Shown one piece after another: positions 30,301 to 38,000 of a DNA stretch of 64,000 nucleotides. Source of the DNA: Andalucia godoyi (Eukaryota > Discoba > Jakobea > Jakobida > Andaluciidae); the NCBI GenBank assembly GCA_009859145.1, contig VRVR01000044.1, forward strand, positions 62,001-126,000. Reading direction: 5' to 3'. The position numbers and the translations under genes were made by a program. Each line of letters begins with the position of its first letter. Position 1 is the stretch's first letter. A model generated the notes under the pieces. The model searched no databases. It was not told the DNA's origin and was given only the letters and a program-made list of their open reading frames with translations.

Positions 30301-33291
30301 CAAGAATGATGGCAACTGCCCTTCCAGGTAAGGAAGAATGGTTCGAATCGCGCTCGAAAAAGACGAAAATGCCACGATGCTTTTTGAGGAAGATATGATA
30401 CCTTCAATGACAAGAGGAACAAAAGAAGGATCTTGCGTTAATGTCTTGGAGTGTGGCATCGACAAATGCACAACCATCTGTTCCAAGAATGCGAGAACTG
30501 ACGAAAAACACCTGGAATTCCCGTCGCTCGAAGGAGGATTTCTGCGCATCCAGTCTAGAATCCTTTCAGCAAACCGACGAACAACTGACCTGTGCACTTC
30601 AGCAAACAACTCATCCTCTTCTACAATCACCTCCTTGCTGTCCGACGAGTGGATTACTGTGACAACATCGTTCTCCTCCTCTTCAAACATGTCGTTTTCG
30701 AAAGACAAGGATCGACCGTCAAATTCTTCAAGGTACCGGTTGATCAAATAATGCTTCTCAGTCAACACGCGATGATGCTCAATGAGTTCCATCAAAGATT
30801 CAACACACATGGTGTACGTCTCCGAAGACAAGTGCTGAGAGTCGGACAACGCGGCCACATAGATGGAAACAAGCAGCGAAAAATACGAGTGCTTCTTCGC
30901 AGTCTTCACGAAGGGAATCGGAATTCGATGACTCTCGGCAGCGGATCCCAGAACCGGGGCAAACAATGTTGAAATGTCATCCGAAAGCAAAGAACAGTGG
31001 AAAGACGAGAGTCCATTCATGGGGTCCAAAGACACGAACTGCCGAACGACGGACAGAAAGTATGCCAACCGCAGTTCATCGAATCTGAACTGCTTTGTGC
31101 ACAATGCATCACCGTCAATGATGATTGGAAGCAAAACATCCAGAAACCTATGGCGATCGCCCTTAAACGTAAACGTAAGAACTTTGCGAAACCACCGAGA
31201 AACTGCGGCAGACGGACAGGACAGGCATCCAGCCAAAAGCAACAATGGGAACGTTGCGTTGTTCTTCATCGAAAACGAATCCCACTCCAAAGCCAATTCC
31301 ACGCTCTCATTCCAATTTCGAGAGAACACATCGGCAAGAGTGTGCTCTGCCAGAACTGCATCGACCGAGCGCAAATCCTCGTACACCTTCACAACAGTGG
31401 ATCGCAACAGTGGATTATTGACAAACATCATCGTTAGCTCTGTAAACGTCCCGCTGAACGTCTGTTTGGACAACATCACAGACTTGGCTTCCGACTCGCG
31501 GTTGAATAAATCAAGAAGCACTTGCAAGGACTCGAGATACAATTCAAAGTACCCATTCTTGAAAGCATCTTTGGAAAGTTGTACAACGCTTCGTCCGAAT
31601 TGCTCGAGGCCTGCAGACTCGTTCGGTAAGATGTTGAGAACCCTTGATCGAACACTCAAGCACAAAATGCAGACATGGTGGAAGAGATCATTCCACTCGT
31701 GTTCGAAAATCCGTATGTCGTCCGAGGCAGCTGAGAACCGCGACGCTAGCGCATGCAAGACATCAAACGCAAACTTTGCGTAGCCAAGGACGTTGCGCTC
31801 CGTATAAGATACTACTCCCAACACCTTTTGTAGCACTTGAACGGCATCGGAGAGAGAATCTCTGCTCACCGCACCTGCTGAAGCCAGAACCAGTCTCAGC
31901 CAAGAAGAAGTTGAATCAAATATAAGAGGCAGATAGAGTTCCTGTGTAGAAGCATCGCGCACAGAGAGTACATCAAGGACGCCGTCAATGCAATGAAGGA
32001 TCCGTTTAGAATTCGAGGAAATAGAAGACGCGCAAAATGACGAAACGACATCCCACAGTCGCGGAAACCCAAGAATTGCAAACAACTTCATTGCGGTATG
32101 AAACACTTCATGCGATGAAACATGCGTGGTGGTCGAGCTTTGCGAAACCGCAGAACTAGTAAGCGAATTGCTGACAGAAAAGGGGCTTGGAATCCCCGCT
32201 GAAGACGTCGACGACCGCAAAGAAAGAACCGCATCCACAATGGCTAAGAGGACATCGTCGCTAAGCGAATCTACGACGTCTGGCTTCTGCTCATGCAGCG
32301 CAATCACCACGGTGAACGGAAGATTTCCCAGCGACGCCAGCGGAGACGTGAACAAACGGTACAAAGCGGCATTCGTGTCCGGGACGTCACCTGCGCTGTG
32401 TTCTGTCTCTGGAAAAAGCCAATTCATGCATCTTCGTGTAATCGACATTTCGCGTCGAGCAAGAAGGCGAAGAACGCTCAGAGTCATAACAACTCTATCA
32501 TCCTGTGAAAAACAGTGGACAAAGATGGAGGACCAGTACTTCACAAGCACGTCCAAGCCAAAACGCTGCACAAACAAATTCTTATCACGCAATGCAGCAG
32601 ACAGGGTCGATGAAACAGAGCTGCTGTTCTTCGTGTAGAACTCCATATCTTCTGCGTCGGTCGACTGGCAGATGAGCAAGTACTGTAATGCAAAGAGCCT
32701 AGTGGCTGTCGAGCACATTGCCGAGGACCATAAATTCTGCAGCAATGCACCACGTCTGCAGCCAGTTCTGATGTCCGACAACAACTTGATGCAGGTGTCG
32801 CAGATTGAAGAGCCCTCCTCTTCCAGTCCAGGAAGAATTGCAGCGAGCAGTCCTCCAAGAATGCCTTCCAATTGGCTGACGAATGCGACATAGTACTTTT
32901 CCAAGAGCTGCAACAGCACAGGTCTCACTTGCATGGAAGCGTGAGGAAGAAGCGGGAAGAGGCCCTCGGCATAAAATGGTGCGTCCAGATGAATTCGCGA
33001 TCCACAAACGCATCTTTCCAGCAATTGCTCGTAGACGCCCAGAGCTTTCAGATGCACACCTGACGGTAAAGACGGATTTAGACACTGTGCTAATCTCTTT
33101 GCGAGCACAAACCGCTCAGGAAAAGGAGCATGTTCAAGACGGCCTTCCATCCGAGAAATCAGCTTTGACAATCTCTGCAAGCATCGAATCAGATCCGCCC
33201 ATTCCTTTGCACGATCAAAGGCACTCAGCACCGAAACAACCTCCGCAGAAAGCGATTTTAGTGCCTTTGCATCCTCCACTGAAGTAGACAT
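27343..33291 (-). CDS. DOP1: DOP1 (Dopey) homologue, 1982 aa
   Basis: This is the largest gene in the window, in one uninterrupted exon. The N-terminal ~300 residues match the Dopey N-domain (WADLIRCLQRLSKLI, FVLAKRLAQCLNPSLPSGVH, KALGVYEQLLERC). The rest is alpha-solenoid-like with Ser-rich spacers, and the length is within the family range of about 1700-2400. DOP1 forms a complex with MON2 and acts in Golgi/endosome traffic, linking to kinesin-1 in animals. It is convergent with CEP78 across ~140 bp. Absence of introns over 6 kb shows how intron-poor this genome is. Confidence 0.93.
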   Translation of the reverse strand: MSTSVEDAKALKSLSAEVVSVLSAFDRAKEWADLIRCLQRLSKLISRMEGRLEHAPFPERFVLAKRLAQCLNPSLPSGVHLKALGVYEQLLERCVCGSRIHLDAPFYAEGLFPLLPHASMQVRPVLLQLLEKYYVAFVSQLEGILGGLLAAILPGLEEEGSSICDTCIKLLSDIRTGCRRGALLQNLWSSAMCSTATRLFALQYLLICQSTDAEDMEFYTKNSSSVSSTLSAALRDKNLFVQRFGLDVLVKYWSSIFVHCFSQDDRVVMTLSVLRLLARREMSITRRCMNWLFPETEHSAGDVPDTNAALYRLFTSPLASLGNLPFTVVIALHEQKPDVVDSLSDDVLLAIVDAVLSLRSSTSSAGIPSPFSVSNSLTSSAVSQSSTTTHVSSHEVFHTAMKLFAILGFPRLWDVVSSFCASSISSNSKRILHCIDGVLDVLSVRDASTQELYLPLIFDSTSSWLRLVLASAGAVSRDSLSDAVQVLQKVLGVVSYTERNVLGYAKFAFDVLHALASRFSAASDDIRIFEHEWNDLFHHVCILCLSVRSRVLNILPNESAGLEQFGRSVVQLSKDAFKNGYFELYLESLQVLLDLFNRESEAKSVMLSKQTFSGTFTELTMMFVNNPLLRSTVVKVYEDLRSVDAVLAEHTLADVFSRNWNESVELALEWDSFSMKNNATFPLLLLAGCLSCPSAAVSRWFRKVLTFTFKGDRHRFLDVLLPIIIDGDALCTKQFRFDELRLAYFLSVVRQFVSLDPMNGLSSFHCSLLSDDISTLFAPVLGSAAESHRIPIPFVKTAKKHSYFSLLVSIYVAALSDSQHLSSETYTMCVESLMELIEHHRVLTEKHYLINRYLEEFDGRSLSFENDMFEEEENDVVTVIHSSDSKEVIVEEDELFAEVHRSVVRRFAERILDWMRRNPPSSDGNSRCFSSVLAFLEQMVVHLSMPHSKTLTQDPSFVPLVIEGIISSSKSIVAFSSFSSAIRTILPYLEGQLPSFLSALIPRLSMLLESLSDCDEVFAQVLVTVLDILLWCVPSSLLVNASSATSLNSSAILMPSDQKSIVRKFLMKKGLSPYVERLSRLYPSYTFSSPSLLVASQVSTSSGLSFSPSTITAPFRLFAGFVRDVFLSPVPIESATPISKDTYLNTPLEESHFVLFSLLSTVLEPLLLKKSSVAVVREFMHSLYVSYPVLSTGALNLAILRVASKLPLRDVLNYLVQFVRFPVSQYLLHLFSLVHFSCALTSAALANPQQEDVREFGRSLLQRPSVSAWEPPSAACDGIENVDLFHLLFVLSSQVSQTKSLVPPNPLVSSSSVCPGLFRAFVHINTMIGTEDLLYIVAEWLQEAVSPDAPSPLTLSFFSSSLFSNMLRDISSFLSNVPSPIFYTRFLRCVSLASLCLQAQNQQSQLLGLQHSVSGSGVTSSSRKSATRSSQLSMSHAESASSFTSSSDAILTRELLETFQKISDSAVASAVRNPRSHHQIVELADFTARLCSALCFVSASYSGSGSSPAVASSGDLNALASSPSGNSSSLSELRFRATGSYTLYTNTSYALVPWSARCPISPDVSSIIAYWRANPDEYSPTFIAFFSMLIVPRKEVFDVFEKDPMFFSRFTGYRVPEKIATCSPNVSSILDWAAYLDFLCTNERTLMSDFLGRAPTMGVVNAPGGVVPGGIPNPFSQVSPAQRVKFLLKMAFLLFSSRIDRYTSLLPVVFEKLVESLRVASGGHGSSSSLFSGLLSDKESRESPDPEAPILSRDNSTPNFDADDDVSPDVESSGAVSYDSSYDVISRAVMFCFRVVLARFSPQHVISFWPTILSEITRVFESALQASESKRALGVSEKKVLQESLLLLDTAMLLVPEDFFPFEGIFIGHAAFSADANGTPKFLPYLLRFAGKHTPTLDLDAASDGPASVLSPVIRHPCLDIRKIHASRIPELCSAVIDHSRVLRRWPFIPDRNAVDSTIASTFLDWEDEGPVVVVDSTNSNL

Positions 33292-33682
33292 CCTTTCCGC
33301 GAGCTCTTCAACGAAGACACGTTCGGAACACTAAAGACGAAGAAACAGATTCGCCGTAGTATACGAAAAAGAAATGCCTTTAAAAATATGATAAAAATCG
33401 AATTTCGCAGCGCAATGTGCAAAAGACAAGACGGCGGGTTCCCGGATCCACCTTACACAATCAATTTTTTGACTCAATTGATGCTTACGAAATGTGCAGT
33501 TCCACGAAAAGATCATAAGACCTAATTGTGCGAGTCTGTGAGGGGGATTCATCTCGCGGGGTTTCAACACCAACACCAACACCAACACCAACACCAACAC
33601 CAACACGAACAACAATAATAACAACAGAAGAAGAAGAAAAAGAAGAAGAAGGTGGTGAGTGCGAGTGTGGGCGTGTGTGTTC
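33292..33682. other. Intergenic stretch with hexamer repeat
   Basis: Divergent spacer upstream of DOP1 with an (ACCAAC)n hexanucleotide repeat at about 33566-33606, followed by an AAG/GAA-rich stretch. Nothing else is recognised. Confidence 0.6.
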
Positions 33683-34171
33683 ATGTTCGCTGTGCTGTAC
33701 AGTGTACTGACATGGGTGCTGGCTCGTGGACTGAGACTACGGAGAGGTACCGTCTGCATCAACGAACGATCGTTCTTGTGTCCTGTGGCGGCGCATGGTG
33801 TCGCCGGCCAAGCAGTGGAATCGGCAGCCGGTCTCCAGACGGTTACGTGTACTGCGCTTGAAGCTGCGTCGGTTGCGGGTGTTCGGCGATCGCGATGGCA
33901 AGGAATGCGAATCAAGAAGCATTTTGTGACACAGACAGCGGTTCGCGTGAGGCCCAGCGACTCCCAATTTCTCGGTTCGTTTGCGCTCTCGACCGAGCTG
34001 CGCACGGTGCAAAGCGGTCCTCTTGCGCTCATCCCGTTTCTCAAACACTGGTTTTCCCGCACGGAATTTGTTCTTGTGAAGAGTGCAATTCTGGTGTTTC
34101 TTACGCTCCATGTTGAGCCGTACCGCCCAGTCCTTGCTCTCAATGACATTGCAGAACAAATAGAGGACTGA
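33683..34171 (+). CDS. Small hypothetical protein, 162 aa
   Basis: The ATG at 33683 starts a frame with a hydrophobic N-terminal segment (MFAVLYSVLTWVLARGL) that could be a membrane anchor or mitochondrial presequence. A second hydrophobic stretch lies near residues 125-142. The C-terminus PVLALNDIAEQIED is hydrophilic. The antisense frame is longer but dominated by low complexity, so this one is preferred. No family is recognised; it may be a mitochondrial membrane protein. Confidence 0.45.
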   Translation: MFAVLYSVLTWVLARGLRLRRGTVCINERSFLCPVAAHGVAGQAVESAAGLQTVTCTALEAASVAGVRRSRWQGMRIKKHFVTQTAVRVRPSDSQFLGSFALSTELRTVQSGPLALIPFLKHWFSRTEFVLVKSAILVFLTLHVEPYRPVLALNDIAEQIED

Positions 34172-34467
34172 TTGAGTTCCTGGGAGAGTCGAGAGGTGCA
34201 TTGCTCGCTGCAGTTCTGTGATTCCATCGAGGGTCTGTTCGTCTGTCCGTTTTCAAATCGTTCGTCTTTCTCCAGTTGCATTGCGGTCAGTTCTCAGTAG
34301 TCAGTACGTACAAGCAACTGCTCAATGCCGGTCGACAAGTGCGCACCGCGGTTGATTTGAATGTTAAAATTATGAATCCCGACTCGAGGATAGGACTGCG
34401 AATTTTGTGTTTGGTCTTTACAGGCAGATGGTGATGATAATTAAGAAAACGAGGTGTGGACTTCCGA

Positions 34468-34860
34468 TTACGCAGAAGAGAACTTGGAGACGGCCTTGGT
34501 TCCCTCGGAGACGGCGTGCTTGGCAAGCTCACCGGGGAGAACCAGGCGGACTGCAGTCTGGATTTCGCGGGACGACAGCGTCTTGGTCTTGTTGTAGCGA
34601 GACAGACGCGAGGCCTCGGTGGCAATGCGCTCAAACACATCGTTGATAAACGAGTTCATGATGCCCATGGCGCGGGTCGAAATGCCAATGTCCGAGTGAA
34701 CCTGGCGGAGGACCTTGTAGATGTACGACGAGAAGGTCTCCTCGCGGCGCTTGGAGCGCTTCTTCTTGTCCGAGGACGGCGCGGGGGCGGCGGCGGCGGG
34801 CTTCTCGACAGACTTGGTGGCCTTTGAGGCGACTTTCTTTGCGGCGGTCTTGGGGGCCAT
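34468..34860 (-). CDS. H2B: Histone H2B, copy 1
   Basis: The 130-residue protein has an Ala/Pro/Lys-rich tail and the H2B fold: [61 protein letters not shown], and the C-terminal [15 protein letters not shown] helix with its conserved ubiquitinated-Lys context. It is identical in protein to the copy at 46617, and the coding DNA differs at only two synonymous sites that I can find (the penultimate-region Lys and the last Ala). It is divergent from DNAAF9. No H2A partner lies beside it. Confidence 0.98.
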   Translation of the reverse strand: MAPKTAAKKVASKATKSVEKPAAAAPAPSSDKKKRSKRREETFSSYIYKVLRQVHSDIGISTRAMGIMNSFINDVFERIATEASRLSRYNKTKTLSSREIQTAVRLVLPGELAKHAVSEGTKAVSKFSSA

Positions 34861-35363
34861 TGTTAGTACAGTTATCGGGGTGGTGTTAGTAGGGACTTGC
34901 TCAAAAGGAAAAAAAGCGGGGAGGAAATAATAATAATAATAACAACTAAAATATAAAAAAAGAGAAGGCCGAATGAAGAAAGAAGGAAGAAGCGGACAGC
35001 ATCCACGATTTCCCTCCTTCGCGGGAAGACGAGTGGAGCCCCCCCGGCGCCACTGGCAGCACTTGCAAACGGTGCGTCGAATCGCACACTACGGTAGATG
35101 TCAGAAAAGGTTCACCAAAAGACTGCAGCCTGAATACAGTCGGAGAAATGGAACTGCAAGTTTTGTTTTTCGGGTTCGCCCACTGGCTTGTGTTTTAGGT
35201 CTTTGCTTCTTTAAGTTTTATTTATTTACTTATTTACACGGCTCGGCACGTAGCAACCCACTGAAAACTCACGCACTTTGCTGTCTGCGCTGCATTGATT
35301 TCTACGCATTCCTACCGAGGAAACTTATCAAAAAAGCAATCCTCGAACGAACCTCACAACCAC
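34861..35363. other. Divergent promoter region H2B / DNAAF9
   Basis: 503 bp between two divergent starts. Next to the H2B ATG there are about 18 bp identical to the leader of the other H2B copy. An E2F-like TTCGCGGGAA at 35018-35027 and the decamer ACTGGCAGCA at 35052-35061 are shared in type and spacing with the second copy. Confidence 0.55.
35018..35061 (-). promoter_or_regulatory. Putative H2B promoter elements, copy 1
   Basis: TTCGCGGGAA (E2F-like palindrome) and ACTGGCAGCA lie 160-200 bp upstream of the H2B start. The same decamer and a GCGGGA core occur ~155-190 bp upstream of H2B copy 2, although the surrounding sequence differs. The S-phase role is inferred from E2F knowledge. Confidence 0.4.
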
Positions 35364-37871
35364 ATGTCTGCGATCGAGTATTTCGAGTCGTTTGGTGTTG
35401 AATCCGCTGCTGGCAGGCTGTCCTTGTTGCGGCGCGTGGTGGATTCTGCAAATGTCGATGGACTGCTGTTCGTCGCGGGCGTGGACGGTGGCAGCAACGA
35501 TCTGTCAAGACAAGTGATCTCGTGGCTGCTGTTCGGATCGTGCCACGGCTCCATGTTGGAACTCTTCCACAAGGACCTCGCCAAGTTTTTTGGAACCCCG
35601 GGCGCTCTTCCCGAGAATTTCGACGCAGGCGTGCTGGACATTCTGCCTTCTCCAGACGTTGTGGAGGATGTGATGCTATTTATGTCGAAGACGAGCGTGC
35701 GAATATATTGCCCTGTGCCCGCGCTCGCTCTGAAGTCCGCTGGTTGGCCTTCCTGCCTTGTGCTCTCTCCACCGCTGGAGTTGTTTCTTTCAGAAGACGT
35801 GGACGCGCTGGAGGAGTTCAAGATTCATGCATTTGTCAGCTTGTGCGGCGACGCCAAGGTGGTGGGTGTCCCGCTCCATCAAGGAAGAAATTCATCGGAC
35901 GTCATGATGACCGTGGAGCAGTGGCCGATTGTGCAGGGCTATGCGCTGGAGTCTGATTCGGCGAGTCGTGGCTTCTTCTCGCTGAAACACTCGATTCAGC
36001 CTGCTGCACTCCCGCTGGAGAACCTCATTTTCAGCAACGAAGACGCACATTCTCTGCATGTCATGCGCACGTTTGTGGTCCCTAACCTGTCTCGGCACGT
36101 CCTCGATTCTTCCCGATTCGAGCATCTGCAACAGCCAGGGGTCTCTGACAACTTTCCACTGAATCTCTACTTCAACTTTGGGGAGGATTACGCATTTTCA
36201 CATGGGTACCGGCCCAAAATTCGGCCGCATATGTCTCGAGTATCGGAAGACGTCTTCCACTTGAAGATCTCAGATCCAAAATGGCCAATCGTGTGTGATA
36301 GAATGGTCTTTGCCCGGTCGGCGAATACGCTGTCGTCGTCTGCAGAGGACGCCTTCCGTCGCTATTGCCGCTTGGTTCACGTCGTCCGTGGAATGGCCCC
36401 TGTCCACTCCGGAGTTCAAATGGAGGATTCTGTGCTAGAAGGTTCTGTCGTTTGCCGTGCTGCAAGAGACGGAAACATTGTGTTCTCGGAAGTGATTGGC
36501 GTGACAGAATCGGTCCCCGTGCTCCTGTCTACGTTTTCGTCGAAACTGGATATTCTTCCGACCCTCCATCCAGACCATAAGGAGGATGCAGATGTATCAA
36601 CGGAATGCAGCGGTTTGTCTGTCCGCATGCTGATGCATGATGAACTTTCGGGTACCGTGGTATCTGATGGCCAATTTGTGTTCTTATCCGCCACGGCGCT
36701 CGTTGTTCAAAGCACTGTCTACGGCCCGCATTTTTTCAATCTGCAGCAGGACGTCCTGGGCTTTTCCACAACTGTTGATAATCACTGGATTGTTTTTCGA
36801 TTGTCGCCCACTCTTGATCCGTTGTTTGGTGTCTTCCGGTCTTCTTGGTTTGCCTTGCGCAATGACCATCAGTTTGTTCGTCGTCGCTTCCCATCCACCG
36901 ATTCATCTCTGCCGGGACTTCCAGAAGAACTTCGGTCATTCACTGCTTTCCATCCTCTTCGTCGTTCGCCTGGTAATGATCGAGAAGTCGGTGACATCCA
37001 GGATGGGACGATCGTTGTGTGTGGCCATTTCAACAGCGGCAAGGAGGAGCTGCAAAGTGCGCTATTGTTTCGAGGCATTGCACCCTCCGCTATTCATGTC
37101 TGCGACGATGACGACGCGCCATTTCAGGTGGCCAGAAAGTTTGCGGCATCAGGTAGGCGCATCAGCTTGATAGTATCGTGTTTTGCGGCGCATGGGTCTA
37201 TCGATAGCTCTTTGCGAACCGTTGGCCTGTTGGAACAGTACATTCCAGGGTTTGTCCAAGGAGTTTTTCTCCATCCGGGCTCAAGATTTCCAGAGTTTTT
37301 GCGCATGGCAAATCCGCAGGCCTCCATCCTGGATCTCGACGCAATCGTGGAGGCGCATCAGCGTCGATTGTTCATGCACGAAGGTTTCAAGGAGGTTCGC
37401 AGCTGTTACGCAGCCGTGGAGTTCGCTGCTTCCATTGCACATCAGTGCATCTGCTTCTTCCGAGATGCGATTCCGGTGTGTGTGAAAGAGGAAGAGCTGG
37501 TTTCCACAGCGAGGTCGTTCGAAAACTGCCTTGATGCGTATATATCAGGTGTGGGAGATCGCTCCAAGGTTCTCAAGTATTGTTCGCTCAAGCTGCCGGA
37601 GTCGAGATCGCATATCATTCTGCAGACGCGCGTCAGCGATTTTATCCGGCCTCCGACTTCTCCGATGCGGAAAAGGAAGATTCGATCGCCCGTGGATTTG
37701 ACTGATGAGGACAGAGAAGCCATTCGAGCGCAGCACTTGTTTGATCCGTTGCCGGAAGGATGTTTTTTCAATGGCAATGAATACCTAGGTTTTGATGGAT
37801 TTCGTTCCAGGTTTCATCCAAGCATGGACGCGTTCATAGAAGACTTTATTCAAGAATACAATGCTGCATGA
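35364..37871 (+). CDS. DNAAF9: Dynein axonemal assembly factor 9 (Shulin/C20orf194) homologue, 835 aa
   Basis: The first ATG of the frame is at 35364. The N-terminal ~300 residues match the C20orf194/Shulin family: DGLLFVAGVDGGSNDLSRQV followed by WLLFG, VVEDVMLFMSKTSVRIYCPV, and VEQWPIVQGYALES followed by GFFSLKH. The C-terminus FNGNEYLGFDGFRSRFHPSM also looks family-typical. In Tetrahymena, Shulin binds newly made outer-arm dynein in the cytoplasm and locks it shut until it reaches the cilium. The gene is tail-to-tail with DNAI3 across 129 bp and head-to-head with H2B. Confidence 0.87.
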   Translation: MSAIEYFESFGVESAAGRLSLLRRVVDSANVDGLLFVAGVDGGSNDLSRQVISWLLFGSCHGSMLELFHKDLAKFFGTPGALPENFDAGVLDILPSPDVVEDVMLFMSKTSVRIYCPVPALALKSAGWPSCLVLSPPLELFLSEDVDALEEFKIHAFVSLCGDAKVVGVPLHQGRNSSDVMMTVEQWPIVQGYALESDSASRGFFSLKHSIQPAALPLENLIFSNEDAHSLHVMRTFVVPNLSRHVLDSSRFEHLQQPGVSDNFPLNLYFNFGEDYAFSHGYRPKIRPHMSRVSEDVFHLKISDPKWPIVCDRMVFARSANTLSSSAEDAFRRYCRLVHVVRGMAPVHSGVQMEDSVLEGSVVCRAARDGNIVFSEVIGVTESVPVLLSTFSSKLDILPTLHPDHKEDADVSTECSGLSVRMLMHDELSGTVVSDGQFVFLSATALVVQSTVYGPHFFNLQQDVLGFSTTVDNHWIVFRLSPTLDPLFGVFRSSWFALRNDHQFVRRRFPSTDSSLPGLPEELRSFTAFHPLRRSPGNDREVGDIQDGTIVVCGHFNSGKEELQSALLFRGIAPSAIHVCDDDDAPFQVARKFAASGRRISLIVSCFAAHGSIDSSLRTVGLLEQYIPGFVQGVFLHPGSRFPEFLRMANPQASILDLDAIVEAHQRRLFMHEGFKEVRSCYAAVEFAASIAHQCICFFRDAIPVCVKEEELVSTARSFENCLDAYISGVGDRSKVLKYCSLKLPESRSHIILQTRVSDFIRPPTSPMRKRKIRSPVDLTDEDREAIRAQHLFDPLPEGCFFNGNEYLGFDGFRSRFHPSMDAFIEDFIQEYNAA

Positions 37872-38000
37872 CATGGCTTGGACTATTTTTTATCTTTCCT
37901 TCTTTCTCTCTTTTTTTTTTTTTTTAATTTAAATAATTATGATAATGTTTTTTTTAATTACTATTTGCTGGTTACTTGCTTGTTTTTGCTGTTTTCCCGA

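Noticed and set aside
30974-31783. Long plus-strand frame (269 codons) antisense to DOP1
   Set aside because: Mirror of a strongly supported coding exon; composition is Ser/Arg/Asn noise typical of antisense shadows.
33331-34281. 316-codon minus-strand frame opposite the small gene at 33,683
   Set aside because: Half of it is a translated AAG/ACCAAC repeat (Leu and Val runs) and the rest has no domain-like pattern; the plus-strand frame looks more natural.
34456-34827. 123-codon plus-strand frame (repeated at 46,602) antisense to H2B
   Set aside because: Repeated only because the H2B genes are identical; no independent support.
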